Positions 1 through 8,804 of a stretch of DNA of 64,000 nt are shown one piece after another. The stretch covers positions 708,367-772,366 of the forward strand of contig NZ_JACHCM010000001.1 of NCBI RefSeq assembly GCF_014200755.1, given 5' to 3'. The notes under the pieces were generated by a model that saw nothing but the letters and a program-made list of their open reading frames with translations, ran no database searches and was not told where the DNA came from. Source of the stretch: Rhodanobacter sp. ANJX3. GTDB taxonomy: Bacteria > Pseudomonadota > Gammaproteobacteria > Xanthomonadales > Rhodanobacteraceae. The position numbers and the translations under genes are program-made. Each line of letters starts with the position of its first letter. Position 1 is the first letter of the stretch.

Positions 1-86
1 AAGCGCATGGCCTCTTTCGACAGCTCGCCGTCGAGGCCGGCGGAAAGGTCTTCGTTGGCGTTCGGGGTCATGTCTGGCTTGTTCAT
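1..86 (-). CDS. rseA: Anti-sigma-E factor RseA, N-terminal part (cut by window edge)
   Basis: Only the first 28 or so codons are in the window. They read MNKPDMTPNANEDLSAGLDG and continue ELSKEAMR, which fits the N-terminal sigma-binding helix of RseA (the LSAL-DGEL type motif). The start codon overlaps the rpoE stop as ATGA, which implies translational coupling. In this family RseA is an inner-membrane protein that holds RpoE inactive until regulated proteolysis. The call rests on this short motif and on position directly after rpoE; the membrane and periplasmic parts lie outside the window. Confidence 0.8.
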   Translation of the reverse strand, partial: MNKPDMTPNANEDLSAGLDGELSKEAMR

Positions 87-706
87 GTCTTGTCCTCGCG
101 GTCCGACAATAGCGGCCGCAGCTTTTCATCGATCGCTTCACGTGCCCGGAAGATGCGCGAACGCACCGTACCGATCGGGCAACCCATCGCCTCTGCGATT
201 TCGTCATAACTCAGACCGTCCACTTCGCGAAGCGTGATGGCGGTACGCAGTTCTTCGGGCAAGGCTTGGACAGTGGAAAATACGGATTGTTCAATTTCCT
301 GGCGCATCATTTCGCGTTCGGGCGTGGCGCTGTCATGCATGCGCTCGGCGCCTGCCATGAAAACCGCATCCTCGGCGTCCACATCGTCGGTCGGCGGACG
401 GCGGCCCATCGCCACCAGATGGTTTTTGGCCGTATTTACCGCAATCTTGTACAGCCACGTATAAAACGCGCTGTCGCCGCGGAACGAACCGAGGGCCCGC
501 CACGCGCGAATAAACGACTCCTGCGCAATATCCTCGCACTCGGCGTGGCTGCGCACGTAGCGGGATACCAGGGCGATGACCTTATGCTGGTACTTGCGCA
601 CCAAGAGGTCGAAAGCTCGCTTGTCCCCGTTCTGAACACGCTCGACCAGCGCGCGATCCAGTTCGTTTTCGCCCATTCGGGCTGTATCCATCGTCAATGC
701 CGTCAT
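83..706 (-). CDS. rpoE: RNA polymerase sigma factor RpoE (sigma-E, ECF family)
   Basis: This 207-residue protein is an ECF sigma factor that directs RNA polymerase to envelope-stress promoters. Sigma region 2 is visible around residues 25-95 (the RAFDLLVRKYQHKV and CEDIAQESFIRAWRAL segments, then FYTWLYKIAVNTAKN). Region 4 is near 140-195 (LPEELRTAITLREVDGLSYD, then a helix-turn-helix with GCPIGTVRSRIFRAR). Length matches E. coli RpoE-type factors. The start is uncertain: Met1, Met6 and Met11 are all possible and none has a strong ribosome site, while homologues usually begin close to the GENELDRALV segment. It is followed with a 4-bp overlap by rseA. Confidence 0.95.
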   Translation of the reverse strand: MTALTMDTARMGENELDRALVERVQNGDKRAFDLLVRKYQHKVIALVSRYVRSHAECEDIAQESFIRAWRALGSFRGDSAFYTWLYKIAVNTAKNHLVAMGRRPPTDDVDAEDAVFMAGAERMHDSATPEREMMRQEIEQSVFSTVQALPEELRTAITLREVDGLSYDEIAEAMGCPIGTVRSRIFRAREAIDEKLRPLLSDREDKT

Positions 707-886
707 CCGCTGCGGGAACTGGGTTAAAACTGGACACGCGGGTCAGACAGCAACCTGCCGGTCAAGTTCAGCGTGTGCGTGATTATTCCGTCAAACATAG
801 CGCAACGCCCGTTGGAAGATTGTCAGACCAGACCCGGCCTGCACGCATATCCGCTTGGCAGGGTTATGGGGACAGCCGAGCCGGGC

Positions 887-3445
887 TCAAGCCGCCACCG
901 TCGTGCGCTCATCCAGCAGTCGCTGACGTTCGGCCAGCAGGCTGCCGAAATGGAGCGGCGGCTGGGGCCGGCAGAAAAGATAGCCCTGCAGCTCATCGCA
1001 CCGATGCTCACGCAGAAATTCGAAATGCTGCTCGGTCTCGACGCCCTCGGCCACTACGGCGCGATTGAGCCGATGCGCCATGTCGATGGTCGCGCGCACG
1101 ATCGCCTCGTCGTCCGGATCGACGCCGATATTGCGGACGAAACTCTGGTCGATCTTGATGCGATCGGTCGGCAGCCGCCGCAGGTAATCCAGCGAAGCCG
1201 CTCCGGTACCGAAATCGTCGATCGCGATGTGACAGCCGAGCCGGTGCAGCGCGTTGAGATTCTCGATCAGGTTTGGCGCCGCCTTGATGCTGATGCTTTC
1301 GGTAATCTCCAGCTCCAGGAGATCTGGATCGAGCCCGGTGTCGGTCAGCACCCTCGCCACGGTATCCAGAAGATGCGGCTCCATCAGCTGCACGGCGGAC
1401 AGATTCACGCCCAGGCGCAGGCGCAGCCCGTACTGTCGCTCCCATTCCTGCGCCTGCCGGCAGGCGGTGCGCATGACCCATTCGCCGATCGAGACGATCA
1501 AGCCGGTTTCCTCGGCCAGCGGAATGAAAACCGCGGGACTGATCATGCCGAGCTCCGGATGCTCCCAGCGCACCAGCGCCTCCATGCCGACGATGTCTTC
1601 GCTGCCTGTATCCACCTGCGGCTGGTAGACCACGCGCAGCTCGCCGTTGCCCTCGGCGTGACGCAGACGCGAACGCAGCACGGTGCCATGCTGCTTCGCG
1701 TATTCCGGGCTCATCTCGTAGATCTTGAAGGTATTTCGACCCTGCTTCTTGGCCGCATACATCGCCTCGTCCGCGTGCCGGAGCAGGATTTCGGTGTCAC
1801 CGGCATCGTCGGGGAAAAAGCTCAGCCCCATCGACACTGTGACATTCAGCGTAACGCCCGTATCCAGATTCAGCGGCGTGCTCATCGCCTGCACGATCTT
1901 TTCGGCCACACGCTGCACGTCGTCGTTCTTGACGATATGCCGCAGCACGATGATGAACTCGTCACCGGCATAGCGCGCTACCGTATCGGACGCACGCACG
2001 CTGGCGATCAGCCGCTGGGCGACCACGCGCAGCACCTGATCGCCCGCCGCATGGCCGTGGCTGTCGTTGATCGCCTTGAACTGATCGAGATCGACAAAGA
2101 GCACGGCGAAGCATTCGCCGCTGCGCGTCGCCTCGCTGAGGATCGTGTCGAGCCGGTCGTTGAACAGCAGGCGGTTGGGCAAGCCGGTGAGCGCGTCGAC
2201 GAGACCCTCGGCGCGCGCCTGTGCGCGCGTGCGGTTCAACTCGATGACCTGTGCGAAACGTGCCGCCGCACAGCGCAACACCGGTTCGATGATTGCCATT
2301 TCGCCAAAGGCTTTGCGGCTGCCGGCCAGCATCGCACCGAGCACGGTGTGGCGCTCGTCGTACAACGGCAGGCCGGCAAACCCGGTCAACCCTAGCTGCA
2401 GCAACAGCGGGTCCGGCGATGCCAGGGCAAGCGCATCGCTACGGTAGAGAAACGCTTTGCCGGCCAGCACCGACTGCAGCGACGTCTGCCACTGCGCCGC
2501 AGGCCATTCGAGGTCATCGCCGCTCCACAGCTGCAGCAGCTGATTCGGGGCGTCGATGGCGCCGGTGCGCACCGACCACACGGTCAGGTAATCCAGCCCC
2601 AGCTCATCGAACAGCAGGCGGGCCGCCGCGATCTGCGTGTCCACGCCGCTGGTCGAAATAAACATGCGTGACAGCAGCGCCAGCGCGGCTTCCGCGCGCA
2701 GGTCGGCGCGGTCGCTGCGAAACATCAGTGCCAGCGCCGCGCTCCCCGCGTGAGGAATGCGACGTACGTTGGCCTGGCCGGTATCGTCGCCCTGCGCGGA
2801 CTTTCGCTGGCACGGATACCAGCGCCGGTCGGCATCGAGCAATACCTGCTCGATGCCGACGCCTTCAAAACGCAGCATCTCGGCCAGCGGCATGCCCTCC
2901 CACTGGCTGGCGTGCAGGCGGCTGTGCCGCACCACGGTGGAACTGACTTCAAGCACGCATTGCGACGTCGGGTCGACGATCAGCCACTCGCTATCGCTCT
3001 CGTCGAACAGGTAACGATAATCGCCCTGCCCGTCGGTGCTAGGCGATCGGTTGTTTGCGCCCGCAGGCAGCCGGGTTTGCAGACGCCGCCAGCGCGTCGC
3101 CAGCTCACTGGCGATTTGCGTCACGTGAAGCCAGTCGCAAACGCAGGACGGCAGCTCGCTGGGATCGAAGGATGCGCTCTCGCCCAGCACGGCGAGCAAC
3201 GGCGTATCCAAACCACCGGGCAAAGTTTGCATCTGCTCGCAGGTCAGCTGCGCCTGCTGCTCGTCACCATCTAGTACCGCGATAATCAGCTGCAGCGCCG
3301 GCCGACCTTCCAGCAGGATCGCTGCGTGCGTCACATCGCGGGCGCTGTGGATGCAGGGATAGCCCGCCTGATCCAACGCATCGAACAACTGGCGGCGCAG
3401 ATTGCGCTCGGCCGCGACCACCAGAATGCCGGAATGCAAATTCAT
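887..3445 (-). CDS. Multidomain GGDEF-EAL cyclic-di-GMP regulator with receiver-like, PAS and GAF-like N-terminus
   Basis: This 852-residue protein probably makes and/or degrades c-di-GMP. The N-terminus (about 1-110) is receiver-like (ILVVAAERNLRRQLFDAL; LIIAVLDGDE). PAS-like and GAF-like regions follow to about 405. The diguanylate cyclase domain carries AGDEF at residues 493-497 with an RxxD inhibitory site (RASD) five residues before it. The EAL domain starts at Glu622 (EALVRW) and keeps the metal and catalytic motifs LEITES, DDFGTG, KIDQSF and EGVET, so phosphodiesterase activity is likely. The first Gly of GGDEF is Ala, a change tolerated in some active cyclases. I chose the ATG at 3445 because GAGG lies 8 bases upstream and the preceding gene ends 10 bp before it. 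Confidence 0.93.
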   Translation of the reverse strand: MNLHSGILVVAAERNLRRQLFDALDQAGYPCIHSARDVTHAAILLEGRPALQLIIAVLDGDEQQAQLTCEQMQTLPGGLDTPLLAVLGESASFDPSELPSCVCDWLHVTQIASELATRWRRLQTRLPAGANNRSPSTDGQGDYRYLFDESDSEWLIVDPTSQCVLEVSSTVVRHSRLHASQWEGMPLAEMLRFEGVGIEQVLLDADRRWYPCQRKSAQGDDTGQANVRRIPHAGSAALALMFRSDRADLRAEAALALLSRMFISTSGVDTQIAAARLLFDELGLDYLTVWSVRTGAIDAPNQLLQLWSGDDLEWPAAQWQTSLQSVLAGKAFLYRSDALALASPDPLLLQLGLTGFAGLPLYDERHTVLGAMLAGSRKAFGEMAIIEPVLRCAAARFAQVIELNRTRAQARAEGLVDALTGLPNRLLFNDRLDTILSEATRSGECFAVLFVDLDQFKAINDSHGHAAGDQVLRVVAQRLIASVRASDTVARYAGDEFIIVLRHIVKNDDVQRVAEKIVQAMSTPLNLDTGVTLNVTVSMGLSFFPDDAGDTEILLRHADEAMYAAKKQGRNTFKIYEMSPEYAKQHGTVLRSRLRHAEGNGELRVVYQPQVDTGSEDIVGMEALVRWEHPELGMISPAVFIPLAEETGLIVSIGEWVMRTACRQAQEWERQYGLRLRLGVNLSAVQLMEPHLLDTVARVLTDTGLDPDLLELEITESISIKAAPNLIENLNALHRLGCHIAIDDFGTGAASLDYLRRLPTDRIKIDQSFVRNIGVDPDDEAIVRATIDMAHRLNRAVVAEGVETEQHFEFLREHRCDELQGYLFCRPQPPLHFGSLLAERQRLLDERTTVAA

Positions 3446-3455
3446 GCGTGCGGCC

Positions 3456-3950
3456 TCATGCCAGCCAGCGGCCGTCACGCAGACGCAAGTGTCTGGGAGA
3501 GTTGTCGGCACTGTTCAGGCGTACGGCCAATTCGCCCAGGTGGTCGGCCAGAGCCGCCGGCGCATCGATAAGCACAACCCGCCGCAGATGCTCCCTCGGC
3601 ATGCGCGCCAGCTGGCGCAATAAAGTGGCATCCATCGCCGACAGCGGCAACTCCAGGCCCACCAGAAAGTAGATGCCGAAATGGATGCTCTGCTGCATGT
3701 ACCGCAGCGCATTGCCCAGGCGTTGGCAGTCGGGCACACGCACATGCACGTCGCGCAGGCTTCCCAGACCGGTGTCGGGCTGCCACAGGTACATGGCCTG
3801 ACCGGTACTGCGCGACACCGCGCGGAACTGCGCGATCAGGCTCAGCGGGTCGGCGCCATCCAGCAGCACGAGTCCGCTGGACGCATCGATAATGCGGTCG
3901 AGAATTTCCGCAGCCGCCTGCGGCGTCGAGGCGGTCATAGCGGACGACAT
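3456..3950 (-). CDS. Hypothetical protein, 164 residues, co-transcribed with the GGDEF-EAL gene
   Basis: I do not recognise the family with certainty. The protein has no signal peptide or membrane segment and alternates hydrophobic strands and helices: GLVLLDGADPLSLIAQF, then AMYLWQPDTGLGSL, then FGIYFLVGLELPL, then LRRVVLIDAP. This order resembles the region in front of the P-loop in Ycf46-type AAA ATPases (an E/D-x-D-PL strand, a W-x-T-x-GL turn, a strand ending in LP), but there is no Walker A or B motif. The ATG at 3950 has AAGGA upstream. It ends 10 bp before the c-di-GMP gene, so a regulatory partnership is inferred from context only. Confidence 0.75.
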   Translation of the reverse strand: MSSAMTASTPQAAAEILDRIIDASSGLVLLDGADPLSLIAQFRAVSRSTGQAMYLWQPDTGLGSLRDVHVRVPDCQRLGNALRYMQQSIHFGIYFLVGLELPLSAMDATLLRQLARMPREHLRRVVLIDAPAALADHLGELAVRLNSADNSPRHLRLRDGRWLA

Positions 3951-4235
3951 GAGTTGCCCATCCTTCGAACGGCGGTGGCATATGCCGCGTTCAATCGTGG
4001 ACTGGCCGAAAACTTGACCGGGTATCGCGCTTGCGCTGTAGAAGCACGGCACATCGATGTTTTCTTCTTTTTCAGTAGCCGATCGGGGCGCAGGCTGCGC
4101 CCATACCCGCGCAGAACAGCTCTGGCGTGCCGTTCAGCGATACAACCCACAGGAATGACGAGAGCGATTTCACACTGCCTTTACTTTACGGTCAAGTGCA
4201 CCGGTCACATCTCGCAATCAAGGCGGCGGAACGGT

Positions 4236-6365
4236 ATGGTTCCTACCTCTCCCACTGACGTTTGCATGCTTATGTTCGAAGGACTGCGTTTCAACCATTG
4301 GAAGACCAGCCAGAGCGACGACGGCATTGTCACCCTGAGCATGGACCGCGAAGGCAGCAGCGTTAACGCGATTTCGCGCGCGGTGCTCAACGAACTGGAG
4401 CAGATCGTCGAGCGTCTGGCGATCGAGAAGCCGGCCGGCGTGATCATCCATTCGGCCAAGCCCGCAGGGTTCGCCGTCGGCGCGGACATCAAGGCATTTC
4501 TGGAATATGCCAAGAACGATACCGTGCTGGAAAACATCGAGCACGGCCAGCGCGTCTACGAGGCGCTGGCAAAACTTCCCTGCCCCACGGTGGCGGCGAT
4601 CCACGGGGCATGCATGGGCGGCGGCACGGAGCTGATTCTCGCCTGCCGTCAGCGCATTGCGGCCGACGATGAAAAGACCAAGATCGGTTTGCCCGAAGTG
4701 ATGCTCGGCATCCACCCCGGCTGGGGTGGCACCGCACGACTGCCCCGACTGATCGGCGCGACCGAAGCGATGCCGATCATGCTGACCGGCCGCGCGCTGT
4801 CGGCCAAGCGCGCCTTCAGCATGGGCGTCGTCGATCGCCTGTGCCGGCCCGAGGAGTTGCTGGCCGAGGCCAAGCACTTGCTGCGTCGACCGCAACAACG
4901 CCCGTTTGCGCTGCGCGCGAAGGCGTGGGCAACCAACACCTGGCTCGCCCGTCAGATTCTTGCACCGGTGATGATCAAGCAGACCGCCGCCAAAGTGCGC
5001 AAAGAGCATTACCCCGCGCCCTTCGCCATGATCGACGTGTGGAAGCGCGGTGGCCCCGGCATCACCCAGCGGCTGAAGCTTGAGGCGCGTTCGGTTGCCA
5101 AACTGTCGAAAACATCGACGGCGCAGAATCTGATCCGCATCTTCTTTTTGCAGGAGCGACTCAAGAGCCAGGGCGCCGGCGTGGATGCCGCGATCAAGCA
5201 CGTGCATGTGGTCGGTGCCGGCGTGATGGGTGGCGACATCGCCGCCTGGGCAGCCTTCCGCGGATTCGAAGTGACCTTGCAGGATCGCGAGATGAAGTTC
5301 ATCCAGCCCGCGCTGGATCGTGCGCGCCAACTGTACGAGAAGAAGCTCAAGACGCCGGAAAAAATAGAGCAGACCACGCGTCGCCTGCGCGCCGATGTCG
5401 AAGGCACAGGCGTGGCCAGCGCCGATCTGGCCATCGAAGCGATTTTTGAAAACGCCGATGCCAAACGCGAGCTCTACGGCAAAATCGAGCCGCAGTTCCA
5501 AGGCAGCCAGATACTTGCGACCAACACCTCCAGTATTCCGCTCGACGAACTGCGCACGGGGCTGGCTGCACCGCAGCGTTTCCTCGGTCTGCACTTTTTC
5601 AATCCGGTGGCGCAAATGCCGCTGGTCGAAGTCGTGCGGCACGACCAGCTGGATCCGACCGTCGAGAAACGCGCACTGGCGTTCTGCAAGGCGATCGGCA
5701 AGCTGCCCGTTGCCGTAAAAGGCACGCCGGGTTTTCTGGTCAACCGCATTCTGATGCCCTACCTGCTCGAAGCGATGCGGCTCTACAGCGAAGGTGTGCC
5801 CGGCCCCGTGCTGGATCGCGAAGCGAAGAAATTCGGCATGCCGATGGGTCCGATCGAACTGGCCGATACCGTCGGTCTGGACGTCTGCGCATCGGTCGGC
5901 AAGGAGCTGGCGCCCTTCCTTAAGCTGGAAGTCCCGCCGGGTCTGGAAGACAAGATGGAAGTCGGCAAGCGCGGCAAGAAGGACGGCCAGGGCCTGTATA
6001 CCTGGAGCGAAGGCAAGCCGCAGAAGCCCGAGGTCGACAAGGAGTACATCATGCCGCCCGACCTGCAGGAGCGCATGATTCTGCCGATGGTCAACGAAGC
6101 GATCGCCTGTCTCGCCGATGGCGTGGTCGACGACGCCGACCTGCTCGACGCCGGCGTGATCTTCGGCACCGGCTTTGCGCCGTTCCGAGGCGGCCCGATC
6201 CAGTACGTTCGCACCGAAGGCGCCGACAAGCTCAAGCAGCGGCTGGAACAACTGGCCAAACGCTACGGCGATCGCTTTCTTCCCAAGCAGGGCTGGGATC
6301 ATCCCGCGCTCGCCCCACAGACGCTCGATCAGCAGGCCGCATCGTTGGCTACGGCAGCGGCCTGA
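4236..6365 (+). CDS. Fatty acid oxidation fusion enzyme: enoyl-CoA hydratase / 3-hydroxyacyl-CoA dehydrogenase (FadB/FadJ type)
   Basis: This 709-residue protein should hydrate 2-enoyl-CoA and then oxidise L-3-hydroxyacyl-CoA with NAD in cytosolic beta-oxidation. The crotonase domain (about 20-300) has the oxyanion-hole GFAVGADIKAF segment and the two catalytic glutamates, E132 in GGGTE and E154 in GLPE. The dehydrogenase begins with the Rossmann motif GAGVMGGDIAAW, has the catalytic histidine H453 in GLHFFNPV, and a C-terminal domain with MGPIELADTVGLDV. Length fits FadB/FadJ. I chose ATG 4236, just after AAGGCGGCGG; ATG 4266 and 4272 are alternatives. No thiolase (FadA) gene is adjacent, which is why I give no symbol. 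Confidence 0.93.
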   Translation: MVPTSPTDVCMLMFEGLRFNHWKTSQSDDGIVTLSMDREGSSVNAISRAVLNELEQIVERLAIEKPAGVIIHSAKPAGFAVGADIKAFLEYAKNDTVLENIEHGQRVYEALAKLPCPTVAAIHGACMGGGTELILACRQRIAADDEKTKIGLPEVMLGIHPGWGGTARLPRLIGATEAMPIMLTGRALSAKRAFSMGVVDRLCRPEELLAEAKHLLRRPQQRPFALRAKAWATNTWLARQILAPVMIKQTAAKVRKEHYPAPFAMIDVWKRGGPGITQRLKLEARSVAKLSKTSTAQNLIRIFFLQERLKSQGAGVDAAIKHVHVVGAGVMGGDIAAWAAFRGFEVTLQDREMKFIQPALDRARQLYEKKLKTPEKIEQTTRRLRADVEGTGVASADLAIEAIFENADAKRELYGKIEPQFQGSQILATNTSSIPLDELRTGLAAPQRFLGLHFFNPVAQMPLVEVVRHDQLDPTVEKRALAFCKAIGKLPVAVKGTPGFLVNRILMPYLLEAMRLYSEGVPGPVLDREAKKFGMPMGPIELADTVGLDVCASVGKELAPFLKLEVPPGLEDKMEVGKRGKKDGQGLYTWSEGKPQKPEVDKEYIMPPDLQERMILPMVNEAIACLADGVVDDADLLDAGVIFGTGFAPFRGGPIQYVRTEGADKLKQRLEQLAKRYGDRFLPKQGWDHPALAPQTLDQQAASLATAAA

Positions 6366-6380
6366 TTGGCATCGATCATC

Positions 6381-6417
6381 CAATAAAGAGCCCGGCCATG
6401 CGCCGGGCGGTTTATTG
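6381..6417. terminator. Bidirectional intrinsic terminator between convergent genes
   Basis: The arms caataaa...gcccggc and gccgggc...tttattg pair around a CATGC loop with one internal mismatch pair. T-rich or A-rich ends lie on both sides. It sits between the fatty-acid oxidation gene (plus strand) and the DUF2058 gene (minus strand). Confidence 0.75.
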
Positions 6418-6434
6418 AGAGCGATTGGCGCCGC

Positions 6435-7031
6435 TCACCACATCAGGTCGTCGGGCACGCCGTCTTCGGCAATGCCGCCCGTGCTGCCCGGTTCGACCAG
6501 CAGTGCCAGCTGCTGCGGATCGATCGCACGCACCTGTTCGGCAATATCGCGCGTAACCAGAAAATAGCGACCCGCCTGCTGCACCACGCCGAGCTCGCCG
6601 GCATTGAGCGCCACCAGCTGAGCGTCATCCACGTGCACGCGACGGATCTTGCCGCCGTACTCGAAATTGCGCGGCTGATCGGCATCGGGCTTGTTGAGCG
6701 TCTTGCCTTCGAGCAACTGCTGAATCTTCAGCTTGCGCTCGCGCTTCAGCCGAGCCTGCTCGGCGGCCGCCTGCTCGATGCGCTTGCGCTCGCTGGCTTC
6801 GGTTTGCGCGCGGATTGCGTAAGCCTTGGCCAGATCGATGTCGCTTTGATCCTTGCTCGGCGGTCGCGACGTGTTTTTATTCTGCGACGAATGCGACTTT
6901 CCCCCGGCGTTCGCCGGCTTGGCACCCTTGTGTGCAGGCCGGCCGCTTTGCGGCGGCGGCTTGGGCTTGCTGTCGTGCAGCTGTTTGACGATGCCGCTTT
7001 TCAGCAGCAGGTCGCGGAGAGAATCGGCCAT
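6435..7031 (-). CDS. DUF2058 family protein (YaiL-like)
   Basis: This 198-residue protein starts MADSLRDLLLKSGIVKQL, the hallmark N-terminus of DUF2058 proteins. A basic, Gln/Ser/Pro-rich linker (about 20-60) and a charged helix (ERKRIEQAAAEQARLKRERK) follow. The C-terminal domain has FEYGGKIRRVHV and RYFLV segments. The molecular function of this family is not established. The upstream-extended reading frame to 7235 is a shadow of slyX; MADSL at 7031 is the natural start. It lies 46 bp after slyX in the same direction, so it is probably the last gene of the ugd-slyX unit. Confidence 0.9.
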   Translation of the reverse strand: MADSLRDLLLKSGIVKQLHDSKPKPPPQSGRPAHKGAKPANAGGKSHSSQNKNTSRPPSKDQSDIDLAKAYAIRAQTEASERKRIEQAAAEQARLKRERKLKIQQLLEGKTLNKPDADQPRNFEYGGKIRRVHVDDAQLVALNAGELGVVQQAGRYFLVTRDIAEQVRAIDPQQLALLVEPGSTGGIAEDGVPDDLMW

Positions 7032-7077
7032 GCTGGCTATCCGTGATCGAAGTCGAGGGTCTGGGCGTTGTCTGAAA

Positions 7078-7302
7078 TCAATAATGCGGCGGTGGCGGCT
7101 CGCTGTGCGGGTCGTCCGCGTTGCCGATGCGCATCGATGAAAGCTCGCCGCGCAAATCGCGCAGCGCGCGTTCCAGCGAAGCGATGCGCACGGACTGATC
7201 GGCGTCGGCCGATGCCAGCGCGTGCACCGTGTCATCGATAAAGGTGAGCTTGACCTCCATGTCGGTCAGCCGCTGTTCGAGCGTATCGTTAGATGCATTC
7301 AT
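7078..7302 (-). CDS. slyX: SlyX family protein
   Basis: This 74-residue coiled-coil protein has the SlyX pattern: heptad repeat LEQRLTDMEVKLTFIDDTVH, a second helix SLERALRDLRGELSSM, and the diagnostic C-terminus EPPPPHY. SlyX is small and cytoplasmic; its role is poorly understood. The gene starts 4 bp after the ugd stop, so it is almost certainly in the same transcript. Confidence 0.92.
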   Translation of the reverse strand: MNASNDTLEQRLTDMEVKLTFIDDTVHALASADADQSVRIASLERALRDLRGELSSMRIGNADDPHSEPPPPHY

Positions 7303-7306
7303 GAGT

Positions 7307-8656
7307 TCATACCTGCGCGTTCGATTGCAGACTGCGGCCGCGACCGATGCCGTAATACGCTAAGCCGGCATCTTCCACTGCGGCCGGGTCGTAGAGATTG
7401 CGTCCATCGAAAATCGCCCGCTCGGCGAGCAGGCTGCCGATGCGCTGAAAATCCGGGCTGCGAAACGCTTTCCATTCGGTGACCACGGCCAGTACGTCGG
7501 CACCTTGCAGCGCCTCGTACGCGTTTGGGCAAAGCACCAGATCGGCACGATCGCCATACAGCCGCTGCGTTTCCTCGCTAGCCTGCGGATCGAACGCGCG
7601 AACCTTAGCGCCCGCCTTCCACAGGGCCTCCATCAGAAAGCGGCTGGAGGCTTCACGCATGTCGTCGGTATTGGGCTTGAACGCCAGCCCCCACAAGGCA
7701 ATGGTGCGTCCGTTCAACGCGCCATTGAAATGGCGCGCGATCAGCTCAAACAATTTGTCCTTCTGCTGCCGATTGACCGCTTCCACGGCCGTCAGCAGCT
7801 GCGCGTCGTAACCGTAGCTGCGGGCGGTGCGCTCGAGCGCCTGCACGTCCTTGGGAAAACACGAGCCGCCGTAGCCCGCGCCGGGGTAAATGAAGTGGTA
7901 GCCGATACGTGGATCCGAACCGATGCCCTGACGCACCAGCTCCACGTCGGCACCGACGCGCTCGGCGATGTTGGCGATCTCGTTCATGAAACTGATCTTG
8001 GTTGCCAGCATCGCGTTGGCGGCGTACTTGGTCAGCTCGGCCGAACGCTCATCCATCACCACCATGCGGTCGTGATTGCGATTGAACGGCGCATACAGTT
8101 TGCGCAGCACCGCCACGGCGCGCTCGCTGGACGCGCCCACGATGATGCGGTCAGGGCGCAGGCAGTCCTCCACCGCCGCGCCTTCTTTCAGGAATTCCGG
8201 GTTGGATACCACGTCGAACTCGACATTGGCGTCGCGCGTGGCTAGCTCGGCACGGACGGCAATACGCACGCGATCGGCAGTGCCAACCGGCACCGTCGAC
8301 TTGTTGACCACGACCGCGTAGCGATTCAGATGGCTGCCGATCGAACGAGCCACCTCCAGCACATAGCTCAGATCGGCGCTGCCATCCTCATCCGGCGGCG
8401 TACCCACCGCGATAAAAATGATGTCGCCATGGGCAATGGCCGACGCCGCTTCGGTAGTGAAATCCAGCTGGCCGCTGGCGTGGTTGCGCCTGACGATGGC
8501 TTCCAGGCCTGGCTCGTAGATCGGAATTTCACCGTGCTTCAAGCGTTCGACCTTTGCCCTATCGATGTCGACGCAAACAACCTGATTGCCCATTTCGGCC
8601 AGGCAGGCGCCGGTGACGAGTCCCACATAGCCGGTACCGAAAATGGTGATCTTCAT
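7307..8656 (-). CDS. ugd: UDP-glucose 6-dehydrogenase
   Basis: This 449-residue enzyme oxidises UDP-glucose twice with NAD to UDP-glucuronate, a precursor for exopolysaccharide and lipid A modification. The N-terminal Rossmann motif is [35 protein letters not shown] and [10 protein letters not shown] are family motifs. The catalytic cysteine is C266 in GGSCFPKD, and the C-terminal UDP-binding domain has [18 protein letters not shown]. Two ATGs stand in tandem (8659 and 8656); I used the second because homologues begin MKITIFG. First gene of the ugd-slyX-DUF2058 unit. Confidence 0.97.
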   Translation of the reverse strand: MKITIFGTGYVGLVTGACLAEMGNQVVCVDIDRAKVERLKHGEIPIYEPGLEAIVRRNHASGQLDFTTEAASAIAHGDIIFIAVGTPPDEDGSADLSYVLEVARSIGSHLNRYAVVVNKSTVPVGTADRVRIAVRAELATRDANVEFDVVSNPEFLKEGAAVEDCLRPDRIIVGASSERAVAVLRKLYAPFNRNHDRMVVMDERSAELTKYAANAMLATKISFMNEIANIAERVGADVELVRQGIGSDPRIGYHFIYPGAGYGGSCFPKDVQALERTARSYGYDAQLLTAVEAVNRQQKDKLFELIARHFNGALNGRTIALWGLAFKPNTDDMREASSRFLMEALWKAGAKVRAFDPQASEETQRLYGDRADLVLCPNAYEALQGADVLAVVTEWKAFRSPDFQRIGSLLAERAIFDGRNLYDPAAVEDAGLAYYGIGRGRSLQSNAQV

Positions 8657-8734
8657 CATGAGTGGGGCGACTTCTCTAAAGTTTCAGCCCGACATTCTAC
8701 CCAGCTGCGGTTAACGCATCGAATGACTGCCGGC

Positions 8735-8769
8735 CAAAAAGCAAAGGGCGCGAATCGCTTCGCGCCCTT
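8735..8769 (-). terminator. Intrinsic terminator of the FKBP isomerase gene
   Basis: A 10-bp perfect stem (aagggcgcga / tcgcgccctt, 8744-8769) with a 6-base loop is followed on the minus strand by a short TTTTT run. It lies 36 bp after the fkp stop and before ugd, so it insulates the ugd operon. Confidence 0.75.
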
Positions 8770-8804
8770 GCCGTTTCGAGTTTGGTCAAACTCGGATCTG
8801 TTAC

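Noticed and set aside
773-2395. 540-codon plus-strand frame
   Set aside because: Antisense shadow of the GGDEF-EAL gene, whose motifs (AGDEF, EALVRW, DDFGTG) are unmistakable on the minus strand; the shadow has Arg/His-rich composition and no domain.
4086-4102. Hairpin gggcgca-ggc-tgcgccc before the fatty-acid oxidation gene
   Set aside because: No T-tract on either strand close enough for a terminator, and no known RNA element matches.
4218-6383. 721-codon minus-strand frame
   Set aside because: Antisense shadow of the fatty acid oxidation fusion gene; no motifs.
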